DNA of 64,000 nucleotides from Paralithodes platypus (Eukaryota; Arthropoda; Malacostraca; Decapoda; Lithodidae): the NCBI GenBank assembly GCA_032716605.1, contig CM064506.1, positions 19,108,556 to 19,172,555 on the forward strand. Direction: 5' to 3'. The translations under genes and the position numbers were made by a program. A model generated the notes under the pieces. The model did not search any database and was not told the DNA's origin. It saw only the letters and a list, made by a program, of their open reading frames with translations. Shown here in pieces: positions 10,652-63,189 of the stretch (the first letter of the stretch is position 1; the number at the start of each line of letters is the position of its first letter).

Positions 10652-12535
10652 AATCCAGTAATTCTTGTTACTTTGGCAGATCAGCTAGATAGTCAGGAAG
10701 CCAGAGTATAGGATGGGTGATGTGCCCACTCCACCCCTGGCACTGGAACTCCACCCCTCATTGTTGTCAGAAAAAATATCTATACTCTGATCTGGGATTG
10801 AGATTTGGGTAAAGATGCCACTCCTGATCAGTGCCCCAGTGAAATCACATACAGTTGCACCTTTTTTATATAATTTGTGGTTTCCTCCTAAACTGTTTAT
10901 TTTTTCTGGTATACTTGCTTATATTCTCTGCTTTCTTCTTGGATTCTCTTTTGTATTCATAATTCTTTTTTCTTCATTAGTAGCCTACTCTTTTGTTTTG
11001 TTCTTGAATCTTGTCAAATTTTTCATGACTTCATTGTTTTCAGTTTCTTTTTTGGCTGGTTCTTCAGTTGTTGTTATTTGTATTTGTGATACAGTATCCC
11101 TGGGACTCATGGTGGCGGTGAAGTCTATCGAGAACTTTGAACTGGCCATTAGGATCATGAAGGTGTTCAGAGGGATAAGGATATATATGTACTGGTGTGT
11201 GGAGACCTTGTCAGTGGAGCCCAGTGGTGACAGTATTTCTAGAGTGTAATGCTGCATCCTGTTTCCTGTTTAACTGTCACCATAATTATACTGGCATTAC
11301 AGGAGATAGTGATGTTGGAGGTGCAGTTTGTATAATTCCATTTATAAATCAAAGGTTTCTTGTACGACTTACATCATACTTCTTATGGATCACACAATCT
11401 TTACTGTACTGGTACAGTATGTATGCATGAATAACTTTCTGTACACACATAAAACTTTCAGAATTATAAGATGTGCTACCACATACATGCCCACCAAAAC
11501 AAATAACAGAACAGTGAGCAGGCTGGTATGTGGTGAGTACCTGTGAGTCCAGGGCATTAGGGCAGCACAGAAGGAACTGTCTCACTCTATCTCTTCAGGA
11601 ATTTCAATACAATCTCAGCCATAAATGTAATCCTTGCATAGTTAACTTTCTAGGCACAAGGCTACCTTCTATATTAACTAGGCAAGTTAAATAATAATGA
11701 GAGCACAAAGGTGAGAGTAGAGGGAAGGTGTGTGGCTGGGGTTGGGAGAATTTTGTGTCCATCATTTACTGCACTCATAATCTGTCCTGGCCAGAGTTGT
11801 TTCAGTGTCACTCAAAAAATCTATAAGCTTGACTCTTTGCTTTGTTCTTACTGGTTGGCTGTGAAGGAACTCGGAGCACTATGTGGGACCCTCATGTCAT
11901 AGTCCCTTCTATTTCTATGCCACTCTTGTCTCGCTACCCCACCTGCCCGAAGACAAACCCGTTCATTCAGGCTGAGGGTCGGGTTACTAGGTGGCTTGCT
12001 TCCCCGAATAAGGTACATCCATGGTGACCTGATGCAGCAATACCCAGCTTCTCCAAAGAGTCACCACATTCCCATTGAGTCAACCGACACACCTGATTCA
12101 CGACCGTACTATACTACTGTATAATCAAACCAGATATACTGGTGAGGGAAAAAGTAGAAAGTGAGTAGCCTACTGGGTAGTATTACATTTTCTTCCATAA
12201 ATCAGCACTCAATTTCTTTTTCTTCACCATGGTATAGCCAGCACCCTTTCCTTTGTCTCATTTGTGTCCATGTCCATATCACTTTTCGATTTTGAGTACT
12301 AGTCGGGTGGAGGTGGTGGGTGGTGTGTGGTCTCCCCTCGGTGATTCAGTCATGCTTCTGCTCCAGTGCCAATATCCCTGAAACAAATATACACGAGGTC
12401 AGAGAGAATGTAGATGCTGAGGTTAAATCCTCGGCGATGTCATATTAATATTTTTCTAGCTATATTTAAACAATTTTGTGCAGCTTAAGAAGAATCTGTG
12501 GTATTAATAGAGATTATTTGAGAGTTTGAAGCCTG
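10652..12535. other. No gene supported in this 1.9-kb stretch
   Basis: A 144-codon frame at 10815-11249 is hydrophobic because the DNA is T-rich; it has no recognisable domain and is not called. No terminal inverted repeat or SINE head was recognised. Confidence 0.4.
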
Positions 12536-12635
12536 TTAACCCGGGAACTGAGGGGAGACTCTTAAGAGTTCCCCCGGCGGACTGCGGGGAGACTCTTATG
12601 AGTGAGTGAAAAAAAAAAATCAACTTTTGACATCG

Positions 12636-12667
<32 letters not shown>

Positions 12668-13156
12668 TTGGCCCCTGGGCCATGCAAAATCTCAGTCCTC
12701 TACCTCCCCTCCTTCCCCACTTTCCTCCTCTCCTTCAGTTATCACCTATTTTCCCTGTTATTCCCTTATTCTGAGGTATATTTTCGTGCTAACATTAGCG
12801 AGTTGCAAGCAGGGTGTTGTCATCACTGATGGCAAGCGAGTGCAAGAAAGAGAGAGAGAGTATCGATCGACTGTGTCTCAGTGGCCTTGGGGGAAATTGG
12901 CGGGAAAGCAGCTTGCCTCACCCATACATTATACAACTCGCGGGCTATATCTCCGATTTTGACCATCCAAACGCTGTTTTCACTCGTTTTATTGTTGTTT
13001 CAGGTTAATACCTTTATAATCAACCCATAATAGGCGCACATGGATAAGTATTAATGCTATTAATGGCACAATTAATATTTTAGTGACGGAAACACCTCAA
13101 ATACGTCAGCACAGGGGGACGTTTCCAATTACCCCCATGCGCACTTCAGAGGTTAA
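12536..13156 (+). mobile_element. TTAA-flanked (piggyBac-like) non-autonomous element, family A
   Basis: The element is bounded by TTAA at 12536-12539 and 13153-13156. It starts TTAACCCGGGAACTG and, read from the other end, TTAACCTCTGAAGTGCG. The start holds CTCTTAAGAG units, then a long A-run, then a body shared with 30861-31461 and, inverted, with 24181-24821 and 58280 onward. TTAA duplication is the hallmark of piggyBac-type insertion. No transposase is encoded. Confidence 0.75.
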
Positions 13157-13440
13157 TTGCTGGAGGCCCTTTTAAGACTGAATAAAATTGCCTAGTAGTA
13201 GCCAGAATAAGTTAAAAGGACGTTACTGGTACTGAATGGGTTAAAGACAGAGTAGAGGAGAGAAAACATTATTGACCATATTCATATTAACGTCATACCA
13301 CCTCTCAATGAACGAAATAAGTAGAAATACTGTACACTTCAAACTATAGGAAACTATGGGAAAATATAACCGAAACTACCACTAATTTTCCCATGGTTTT
13401 TCTTTTTGGTTTTAGGTAGTTTTCATCATTATACAGTAGT
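13157..13440. other. No gene seen
   Basis: AT-rich spacer between a TTAA element and a LINE remnant; nothing recognised. Confidence 0.4.
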
Positions 13441-13499
13441 TGAAATTAGTTACAATCCCCGGAAAACTTTATTTCTCCCATTATCCAACGATCTTAAAA

Positions 13500-14345
13500 C
13501 AACATAAGGATGAACGGCGAGAAATTCGAATTGCTAAGGTACGGCCCTCTACAAACCATCAAAGAGAGCACCAGCTACCAGGCAAATCAAGAAACCATCA
13601 CTCCAAAAGAACATGTGCGGGATCTGGGAGTAACAATGAGTACAGATGGAACTTTTTCTCGCCACATCAACCAAACCACCGAGACAGCTAGAAGACTTGC
13701 AGGATGGATACTCAGGACCTTCCAAACTAGAGAGAGGGCCTGTATGCTGACACTCTGGAAGGCTCTGGTCCTCCCAAAGGTGGAATACTGCTGCCAGCTA
13801 TGGACTCCCCACAAGATAGGTGACATCGGCAAACTGGAGTCTCTACAGAGGACCTTCACCAGCAGGATCTGGGGTCTCCAACACATGAACTACTGGGAAC
13901 GCCTGAAGGAGGTGCGGCTCTACTCCCTTCAGAGACGACGAGAACGTTACCTAGTGATTTATGTGTGGAAGACCCTAGAAGGGCTGGTACCTGATGTGGG
14001 ACTAGTCATCAACAATCACGTTAGAAAAGGGCGACTGTGCTACATCAAGAGGACTGAGGCTACCTCTCAGAAAATAGCAACAGTTGTTACAGTCGCCCAC
14101 AACAACTTCAGCAAAAATGGGGCTCGCTTCTCCAATACTGTACCAAAGGCCGTCCGGGAACTGACGGGAGTCACGACAGACTCCTTCAAGCGTCAGCTGG
14201 ACCGATGGCTGGCTACAGTACCAGACGAGCCCCCAATACAGGATATCCCAGCACCGCATCCAACTCGTTAGTAAATAGACGGAACGAGGGAGTTGCGGAG
14301 CTGCCTGGCTGCAGCGGAAGTCCACTTTAGCTGCGTCCACAGAGG
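13500..14345 (+). pseudogene. CR1/L2-like LINE family B-related, C-terminal part
   Basis: A clean 253-codon frame (13510-14271) begins after the RT palm: FELLRYGPLQT, HVRDLGVTMSTDGTF, LVLPKVEYCCQLWTP and YWERLKEVRLYSLQRRRERY. It ends with a DSFKRQLDRWLATVPDEP segment, the usual C-terminus of this group. It is related to the LINE at 57835-62760 (YWERL..LKMYSLERRKERY). The copy is 5'-truncated, so it lacks catalytic residues even though the frame is open. Confidence 0.8.
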
Positions 14346-15816
14346 ACGGAATTCTACCAAGTAAGTATAGGCTAAGTATGACTCAGATGCAAGTAATTTT
14401 CAGAGTATAGGCCTATGTACAATTTTGTTTTGCCTTTGGATACAGGATGGGTTGAGGAACTTGAGGGGGGCTTTGCCCCCCCTCACTCCCCCATGAATTA
14501 TTGAAATAAGCATCTATTTCAACAGTAAGGGGCTTAATAAGAATTTCACTGCCTTCAATAGGGAGTGTTTTGTTTTTACAGTGCTTTGTTTTTACAGTGC
14601 TTTATATAGTGCACATAAAATGTATCTCCGGAGGTTGAAACACATTTTAATATGATCTTTGCAACATCCTTAGGTTCAATGTTATTTTAATACCACGAAT
14701 GTTGTTGATATATTTGAAGATAAATATTGAATCTATAATTATGCTCTAAAGATCATAAGAAAATTTGTTTTAACCCTCGGCAAAACCTAATAAAAAAGTA
14801 TGGTACTAAAATGTCTTTTTCGTAACAAGGTTGTCAATACGGTACTTTCAGTCATCGATAGCTCTAAAGATCATATGAAAATGTGTTAAATCCTCGGAAA
14901 AACCTAAGGTTTAATTCTAGTTTTGCTTTCACAGCATACTCATAAATTTCTATGGCTACTTTAGAGTTGTCATATACCATACTTAATTCCTATATGTCCA
15001 AAGCGGCGGAAATGCATTATAAGGAATTATACCTACTGTACTGTAAAAAAAAAAAAAAAAAATCTCCCCATATGCGGCACCATAGCTATTACATAATACT
15101 AGGTTAGGTTAGGTAAGGTTGTTAGGTTAGGCTAATGTCGTTAATGTAGTTTATTATCATTATATTACGTCTTTTACCCAGCAATTTCCCTGATCTTCAT
15201 AGTTGGTCGGGAAGCTATGCCTTTACAACGGCGCCTCCCTTTTGTCGCTGTGTACGTGTGAAACTAGAATTTTACCAAACCTAATATAAAAGTTTGGTAC
15301 TAAAATTTAATTTTCGTAACAAGGTTGTCAATACGGTACTTTCCCGTTATCAATGTACAATCAAGCTGAAAATTGCAGAGTAAACACCATAGACTTCATC
15401 GATTTTTCTTTCACCTTCGTATAATCGACAGCCAATTTTTCTTTCTTTTTTATTAAGTACTCAACCAGCGGGGTTGTGGGGGCGGCAGCCCCCACCCATA
15501 ATACTAGGTTAGGTTAGGTAAGGTTGTTAGGTTAGGCTAATGTCTTTTCAAATCACTATCGGGGAGCGAGTGTGTCTCAATTACTCTCAACATCGATCGA
15601 TAGGCTTAATGGGGAAATAGATTTTCCCGAGATTTCTAATTAATTACAAACACTATATATTGATGCAAATGACCAATTTTGTTTATAAAAAACACTCGGA
15701 AAATTCGTGGTATTAAAATAAAAAAAAATCCGACCCAGACTAACTTGCTCATGTAGTAATGTATTAATGTACACGGTACACCCTATGCCTATGGGGTAGA
15801 TTGGGATTACGGACAC
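14346..15816. repeat. Repeat-rich spacer with duplicated AGGTT blocks
   Basis: The segment AGGTTAGGTAAGGTTGTTAGG occurs at about 15104 and again at about 15503. TCGTAACAAGGTTGTCAA followed by TACGGTACTTTC occurs at about 14819 and 15316. G/C hairpins (GGGGGGCTTTGCCCCCC near 14466; GGGGGCGGCAGCCCCC near 15479) are present. No gene is seen. The direct repeats suggest two decayed copies of one element. Confidence 0.5.
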
Positions 15817-16746
15817 CTCCGCACCTATGCGCAGTCAGTATGTACAGTACCACTCAGTAGTAGCAGGTTAGTACAGCTCCGTACCTCAGTCGGGTACGGA
15901 AGGGTACTAAACTCAGAGGTCCTTTCTGACACTACCTGCTTTACAGATTGGACAGCTCTGTAATAGTACGGAAGGGTAATAAATACAGCAGTCCTTTCAT
16001 TATCGAGTCTATCATGGATCGAGTCTTACGTAAATGCACAATAAATATATGGTTATAGCCTTGTGATTTGTGATTGTATAAAATGTTTGTAAGGGTGACG
16101 AACGATTAAAATAAGACATCTCTAACAAATGTAAGCCTAATTTCTTCAACCTTCTTCATATGGGAGATTTCTAGTATTATGGATATTTTGTTTAATTCTA
16201 CGTTTTACTCTATAAGGAATCTGTCATTAGTCATTTGTATGAGGATGATGTAGCCCACGTCACGTGTATTATGATGGCTCAATTGCAGACATGGAAGAAC
16301 AAGATGTGGATATGATGTGGAATAGCCTTAATTAGACTTGAGTTTGCCTTATTAAGCTAGATATGAAATGTTTACTGTATATATTATTTAATTAATTGGC
16401 TAAATATACAGTATTTGTTAGTTATTTTGTTAATTGAACATTTCTTAATTTAATCGTCACACATAGGCTACACACAAAGTTGTATACAATCACAAATCAC
16501 AAGGCTATAACCATATATTTATTGTGCATTTACGTAAGACTCGATCCAGGCTCCAATCTGCAAGGCAGGTAGCGTATAATAAAGGACTGCTGTATTTATT
16601 ACCCTTCCGTACTATTACGGAGCTGTCCAATCTGCAAGGCAGGTAGTGTCAGAAAGGACCTCTGAGTTTAGTACCCGACTGAGGTACGGAGCTGTACTAA
16701 CCTGCTACTACTGAGTGGTACATACTGACTGCGCATAGGTGCGGAG
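15817..16746. mobile_element. Fold-back element with near-perfect 265-bp arms
   Basis: The left arm (about 15817-16080) and right arm (about 16481-16746) are inverted copies, from CTCCGCACCTATGCGCAGTC inward to TTGTGATTTGTGATTGTATA. Each arm contains two related units around TACGGAAGGGTA. The 400-bp middle has no coding frame. It lies about 390 bp upstream of the CCDC50-like start codon. The superfamily is unresolved. Confidence 0.75.
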
Positions 16747-17136
16747 CCATCCAGATCCCATCAATGAACCCCATTGTAGCGTACTACAACAGTCACAACT
16801 CACATGGTCGATCTTGGTGGGTGACATGTTATTTAATTCTATGTAGCTATAAAATCACCACATTCTATTTTGTATATGCTGGACTTGCATAAAATACAGA
16901 AGCTTAGAATATATTTAAGGTAATAAATTAAAGCTTTATTGGAAAATAGTTATATTAAAGAAAGGTGTGTGAATGTAAGACCGTACAACCAGACCCCAAC
17001 TCTTCAATTTTCCGTCAGCCACTATCGTTGGGTTGGGCTGACTGGTCAAAACAAGTCAGCTCTGGCTCTCATGGTTCCTTGTAGGACCATTACTTCCCCG
17101 TGAGGACTGGTATATCGCTTAAATGACCACACCACC
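16747..17136 (+). promoter_or_regulatory. Presumed promoter and 5' UTR region of the CCDC50-like gene
   Basis: This is the only unique-looking DNA between the fold-back element and the start codon. I cannot place a transcription start or a TATA box. An out-of-frame ATG at 17123 lies 14 bases before the main ATG in a weaker context (TTAAATGA), so it could act as an upstream start. The assignment is by position only. Confidence 0.35.
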
Positions 17137-57475
<40,339 letters not shown>

Positions 57476-57604
57476 GTAAGACTGCATTTTAGGCTGTCCA
57501 TGAGGGACTATTATAAAACAGTCCTTTATATAAGTTTTTTATTTAGTCATTGTTATTGAAGATACAAATGTTTAAGTTATGCTTAACAGTTCTTATTATG
57601 TGTT

Positions 57605-57830
57605 TGGAAGTGATAAAATCCTCGTCATCGATGCTTAGTTTCCTCCTGGGAAACACCCGCTAAAGGATGGCCATGACATAGAGTGTTTTGACAAAGTGGT
57701 CTGGAGGCGTTTCGCCTCCAGACTACTTTGTCAAAACACTCTTCATTTGCCCGTGCCACAATGCCCCTTTCACTACGTGGAAGTTTTTCCATAATATATT
57801 TATCCATTTTCTTCTCCCATACCTATACCT
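57605..57830 (-). pseudogene. RTE-like LINE, third family, 3' fragment with inverted duplication
   Basis: It matches the 3' 200 bp of the copies at 29696 and 48800-48990. A 25-bp inverted duplication (GAGTGTTTTGACAAAGT...ACTTTGTCAAAACACTC) spans about 57681-57742. Confidence 0.65.
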
Positions 57831-58808
57831 ACCTATAGAACCTATAAATGGGTTCGCCACTCATCTATTGGCACTGAGGACCACGCCGCTCCTCGTTCTG
57901 GATGGTGATTTGGTGCAGCAGACTGTTCGAGGGGGCAGCACACACCCCTTTGAAGATGGGCTCATCTGGCACCTTTTACAGTTTAGCATCAAGGGCCCTC
58001 TTGAAACTGTATAGCGAGACACCCCTTAGGTCTCTTACTCTCTGTGGGAGTTTGTTGAAGAGACGCGGACCTCTATGCAACAACCACGCTTCTCTCAGAG
58101 ATCCCGTAGCATCCTGATTTCTCATCCTGGGGATATCACATTTCCAACTTCTATCACTGAACTTCATGACTATCTGGGTGAATAGATTCGGAACTATACC
58201 TTCAGCAACTTTCCACGTACTGTATATAGTATTAAGTATCGCTCCTTTCTACGTTCCAGCGAGTACATCTTCAGTGTTCTTAACCTAAGACGTGCGCATG
58301 GGGGGTATGAGACACCACACGCCTGTGCGCACGTATTTGAGCTGTTCCCATCACTAACATCATTATTTTACCATAAATAGCATTAATACTTATCCATATG
58401 CGCCTATTTTACGTTGATTATAAAGGTATTAACCTGTTACAGCAATAAAACAAGTGGAAACAGCGTTTGGATGGTCAAAATCGGCGATACAGGCCGGGAG
58501 TTACATAAGGTATGGCTGAGGCAACCTCCCTCCCCTCCACTCCTCCCCACGTCTGGAGAGAGATTGTCGATCGATACTCTCTCTCTCACACTCGCTTGGT
58601 AACAGTGATGACAACGCCCTGCTTGCAACTCGCTAATGTTAGCACGAAAATAGACAGAATAAGGGAATAACTGGGAAAATAGGTGATAACTGAAGGAGGG
58701 AGGGGATGTGGAGGAGTGATATTTGGCATGGCCCAGGGGCAAAAAAACAAAAAAAAACATTAAATTTTTTTGGGGGTGTTTTAAATGGATTTTTTTAGGC
58801 CCAGGATC

Positions 58809-60799
58809 TTAACCCTTCTTTGGCGGCGCGCAACATGTTGTGTGAAATAAATTTGGACTAAGTGGCGGTTCACAACTTATGTCGTGTGCCATTTTCAGCA
58901 CGTAATGTTGCAGAGAGAGAGAGCTGAGCGGTGTGAGGAGCGTAGTAAGGCTATGACCGCCGCCCACCACCGCGGTGGGCCAACTGAAGTGAAAACCACC
59001 CTTCCATCCCCCCTCACACTCGCTGTGTGACAACCTCAGTTGTATGTAAAATGCTAGAAACGGTCATACGAGACAGACTCGTAAATCACTTAGAGGAAAA
59101 TAACATACTTAAAGATACTCAACACGGCTTTCGTAAAAAACGTTCCTGTTTAACAAACCTCTTAGACTTCTTCCACGATATCCTCAACCTCTACGATGAG
59201 AGTAAAGCTGTAGATATTATATACCTTGATTTTCAAAAGGCCTTTGACATAGTTCCCCACAAACGTTTACTGCTAAAACTAAAAGCGCATGGAATACAAG
59301 ACGGTGTGTTGAAATGGATAGAAAATTGGCTCAGCAACAGAAAGCAAAGGGTAGTCATAAACGGTAAGGCATCTAAATGGACCAATGTAAGTAGCGGGGT
59401 ACCCCAGGGATCGGTACTAGGACCAATTCTCTTTCTAATTTACATCAACGACATAGATGAGGGTCTGACCTGTACAATCTCAAAATTTGCTGACGATACA
59501 AAAATTGCAAATAGCGTACTCTCAAAAGAACAAGGTGACGATATGCAACACAATCTAGATAAATTGTCATGTTGGGCCCAAATTTGGCAAATGAGTTTCA
59601 ATGCGGATAAATGTAAAGTACTACATGTCGGATACCTAAATGAGAAAGCAAACTATTCGATGAATGGCACTCAGCTTAAGAATGTAAACAGAGAAACCGA
59701 TCTGGGAGTAACAATATCGAGTAACCTAAAACCGAGTCAACAATGTTCAGAAGTTGTTAAGAAGGCAAACAAAATAATTGGCTTTATAGGCAGGTCATTT
59801 GAGCATAAATCCAAAGAAGTTATCCTAACCCTTTACAATTCCTTAGTCCGCCCTCTTCTGGAATACTGCGTTCAATCCTGGTGCCCTTATTACCAAAAAG
59901 ATATAAACAAGCTAGAACGAGTTCAACGTACAGTTACCAAAATGATACCTAGCCTAAAGAACAAACCATACGAAGAGCGTCTTAGAGAATTAAATCTATT
60001 TCCTTTAACCCAGCGCAGATTAAGATTATTGATTCAGCGCAGATTCAAGTGTTCAAAATCATCAAAGGCATCGACAATATGAACTGTAGTAAGTACTTCA
60101 CTATCGACCAATCTAATTACACGCGGGGAAACGGTTGCAAAATTATTGGTAAATCTTTTAACTCGCACGAATCTAAGAATTTCTTCTTCAATCGAGTTGT
60201 CAACTTGTGGAATGGGCTTCCCCGAAATGTTATAGACTGCATCACCGTTGATTCATTTAAACTCCGCCTAGACAAATATCTCTCATCAAACCCGCGACTG
60301 ACTGCGTTTGTAAATGAATAACTTTATTTATCCCCCCTTCAGTTACTAACCCATCTGTCCTCTACTAACTTCCTAATCTTGCCACGGACATTAGTTCCAG
60401 GGCAGTAATTCCCTTTCCAATGTTCCCTTACCCACTCTAAACCACTGTTTGGACACTTGATCCTCAGTGTTTTGGAGGACAAGCAACCTAGAAGGGTCAC
60501 TAGATCTGTTGTTGCTTTGATTTCCTTTGTACACAGGGAATTATGTAGGGAAAGTACCTAATTACATGGTTTTTGCACTCGTGTTGCGCGATCGTTGCAA
60601 GAAAACCAGTGGTCGAACAAGGATGGTTGGGGTGTCATTGGAAAGCTCTGTTTATGCCCTTTCAGGGATAGATACTTGTTTTACGCTCTGGGCCTTATTT
60701 AGGAATGAAAATGATCACGTAAACAACCCTATTTAGGGTAAAAACACCCCGCTGGGCGGTACATATAAATTACCGCCTAGGCCGCTCGTTAGGTGTCAA
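58809..60799 (+). mobile_element. TTAA-flanked element, family B, copy 3, split by a CR1-like LINE
   Basis: Left end TTAACCCTTCTTTGGCGGCG. Right end CCTAGGCCGCTCGTTAGGTG then TCAA, a mutated TTAA. It is the same element as 37073-37559, interrupted between CACACTCGCT and ACACAGGGAATTATG. Confidence 0.8.
59032..60532 (+). pseudogene. CR1-like LINE family A, copy 3 (5'-truncated)
   Basis: It starts inside RT (SVVCKMLETVIRDRLVNHLE) and has YLDFQKAFDIVPHKR (Ile replaces Lys of copy 1), GVPQGSVLGPILFLIYIND, FADDTKIANSV and the C-terminal part. A small replacement near 60026 shifts the frame; it resumes at 60049 and ends at 60321. The 3' end TTTCCTTTGTAC joins family B at 60532. No duplication was found at the ends; a 7-base filler (GTGTGAC) sits at the 5' junction. 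Confidence 0.87.
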
Positions 60800-60828
60800 G
60801 AGTCTTCCCGCAGTCGCCCGGGAAACTT

Positions 60829-61186
60829 TTAAAGGTGGGGGCTCATGGGTTGAGATAAACACGGAATGATAATCGCCAAGCTGTACATAATTATCTTGCA
60901 AAATGCAAAGGCGCTGAAATAATTATTAACAATGGTATAAAGGATTTTATGGATCGTCTACACCGGGCCTGTGACGTCACAAGAGTATAAGTCCACCACC
61001 CAGTCTAGGCTAAGGATACTGGTGTGACGTCACTATGACGTCACAGGCCCGGTATAGACGATCCACAAAATCCTTTATACCATTGTTAATAATTATTTCA
61101 GTGCCATTGTATTTTGCAAGATAATTATGTACAGCTTGGCGATTATCATTCCGTGTTTATCTCAACCCATGAGCCCCCACCTTTAA
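60829..61186. mobile_element. TTAA-flanked fold-back element (near-perfect hairpin)
   Basis: TTAAAGGTGGGGGCTCATGG at both ends, inverted. The arms of about 160 bp are almost identical, separated by about 30 bp. TTAA lies at 60829 and 61183. CGTCAC/GTGACG motifs lie near the loop. Confidence 0.85.
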
Positions 61187-61889
61187 GAGTCTTCCCGCAC
61201 TTGCCGGGTTAAACGCTCCCAATAATGTAGATGTTTTGCTGAATTTACATGCGAGGTGAAATTTCTCTGTACTCTCTCTAAGTAATTTATTGCACCTACT
61301 TTGTATGGGGATGTTAATACCTTACAGTACTCTAGCCACGGTAGAACCAGGGATTTGAGGAGCGTTATCATTGGCAATTCACTGCACATTCTAAATGTAC
61401 GTAGAATCCAACCTGTTAGCCGTTTAGCAGGAATCGCAGCTGCAACTTTGACCTGGTTATGTTCTTTGAAACTCATATTTTCAGACATTAACACCCCAAA
61501 GTCTTTCACACTGTCTTTACGTTCTATCAGGTGGTTGTATTCTATTTTGTAGTTTGTGCTTCCTTTAGCTTTATCTTCTCCATAACGTATTAGTTGGAAT
61601 TTGTCTTTGTTAAGCTACATGTTGTTTTCCCTAGTCTACTGGAACATCCCATTTATGTCTGCCTGCAGCCCGTCCGTGTCTTCCTGTGTGTTTACTATCA
61701 TACTTAATTTTGTGTCATCTGCAAAGGAAGACACTGTACTGTGTGTTGTGTTTGCATCTACAGTATATCGTTAATCAGAATGAGGAAGAGAAGGGGTGCT
61801 AGCACTGTTCCTTGGGGAACTGAGCTTTTGACATCCGAAGGCTCAGATATGGTTTGGTTGACTGCTACTGATTGCCTTCGGTTAACCTA

Positions 61890-62465
61890 TTAACTGCGCA
61901 GCTATGGTATTTAAATGTGCCCGCGGTGCGAAGGTATTCTGATCCATTCCTCACTAAAATTGTTAATTTACCATATATATAATTAATACTTATCCATATG
62001 CGCCTATTTTACTTTTAATATGAACATATGAACATGGGAAAGCAATAAAACAATTGGTAACAGCAATTGGCTGATGAAAATATTATATTTTAGCCCCGCG
62101 ATCGTAATCTGGCCTTGAGCAGTGAGAGACTTACTCCTTCACTCTGTCTTGTCTCGCGTGGGACTTAGAGGCCAGGGGAGCTTTCAGACTGGCTTGGAGA
62201 GTCGGAGTTACACTCCTCGACCCCCCTCCTTCTCTCCCACCCGTTCTCCCACGAAAATACTCGATAATTATCGGGAATAATAGAGAAAATACCTGAGGAG
62301 GGGAAAGGGGGGGTTTGGACACATGTGTAGGAGTGGTAGAAAGTAATGGAGGGAAAATATCTCACCTAAGCACAAATTCATTTTTTTTTTAGTACCACTG
62401 GGGTGTTTTAAATAGGTTTTTTTAGGCCTAGGATCTTAAGAGTCTTCCCGCAGCTGCCGGGTTAA
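61890..62465 (-). mobile_element. TTAA-flanked element, family A-related, copy 5
   Basis: TTAA lies at 61890 and 62462. It has the family A features ATTAATACTTATCCATATGC and the end CTTAAGAGTCTTCCCGCAGC. It is inserted in LINE family B. Confidence 0.78.
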
Positions 62466-62760
62466 CGAGGAAGTTGTGTATCCACCTTCCAATTTTCCCT
62501 GTTATCCCTTTTGCTTTGAGTTTGTGGGCGATTATACCATGGTCACATTTATCAAAGGCCTTCGCAAAATCAGTATAAATGACATCTACATTTTTCCTCT
62601 TTTCTAAGGAATCAATAATTCTGTCGTAGTGTTCTAATACCTGAGAGAGACACGATCTTCTCTCTCTGAAACCATGTTGACCCGTGTTGTGAAGCTCGTT
62701 TGCCTCATTAAATGTTGAGATTTTGCCTCGCAGGACTCACTCGAAAATTTTAACCCATGA

Positions 62761-63044
62761 ACTGCTAGAACATGTGCAAAATAAAAGGCCAAGTTGAAAG
62801 TTGAGGGGGGGGGAGTAGAGGATGTGGTATGGAAAGATGCTACTACTTTCTATGTATCACCCTAATTTTCAGACATTTCCTGGCATTGGCATGGTTTTTG
62901 AAGGGTTATTGTTACATGTTTAAATACCATGGCTTCCGAGTGGACCTTCGCATTCCATGGGTTAATGATGTGGGTGTTTTTTATTTATTTTTTTTTTTAT
63001 TTTATTTTTTTTTTCCCCCCCCCAAGACCCCATTAACATATGGC
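62761..63044. other. No gene seen
   Basis: Homopolymer-rich (G, T and C runs near 62806 and 62985-63020). A 91-codon frame here is T-rich and unconvincing. Confidence 0.4.
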
Positions 63045-63185
63045 ATTTGTCACGAATTGCTAGATCAAGTTGCCCGGGCATTACATCTAGTCATCTACCA
63101 ATGACATTTTGACAGTGAGGGCTCAATCCGCCAACCCTCTAATCAACAACCGAAGCTCTAGTCTACTGACTATGCCACGGCTCGC
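63045..63185 (-). mobile_element. tRNA-derived SINE S7
   Basis: Minus strand head GAGCCGTGGCATAGTCAGTA and box B-like GCGGATTGAGCCC. Body GACTAGATGTAATGCCCGGG. Not foldable as a full tRNA. Confidence 0.6.
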
Positions 63186-63189
63186 GGTT

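Larger units (their letters stand above)
58280..61212 (-). mobile_element. TTAA-flanked element, family A, copy 4, carrying nested elements
   Basis: Left TTAA 58280-58283 (TTAACCTAAGACGTGCGCAT), right TTAA 61209-61212 after CTTCCCGCACTTGCCGGG. The body is interrupted by a family B element at 58809-60799 and by a fold-back at 60829-61186, both placed at or beside AAGAGTCTTCCCGCA units of its own tail. Confidence 0.78.
57835..62760 (-). pseudogene. CR1/L2-like LINE family B, interrupted by TTAA elements
   Basis: In sense order: 62760-62466 (GQHGFRERRSCLSQVLEHYD, VIYTDFAKAFDKCDHGII), gap 62465-61890, 61889-61213 (VPQGTVLAPLLFLI, then the post-palm region to HLHYWERL), gap 61212-58280, and 58279-57835 (LKMYSLERRKERYLILY, GSLREAWLLHRGPRLFNKLP). 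Both gaps are bounded by TTAA. The family is recognised by the YWERL..L..YSL..RR.RY pattern. Frames are broken in several places. Confidence 0.82.

Noticed and set aside
10815..11249. 144-codon hydrophobic frame, possible membrane protein
   Set aside because: The hydrophobicity follows from T-rich DNA. No domain, no splice context and no homologous copy in the window.
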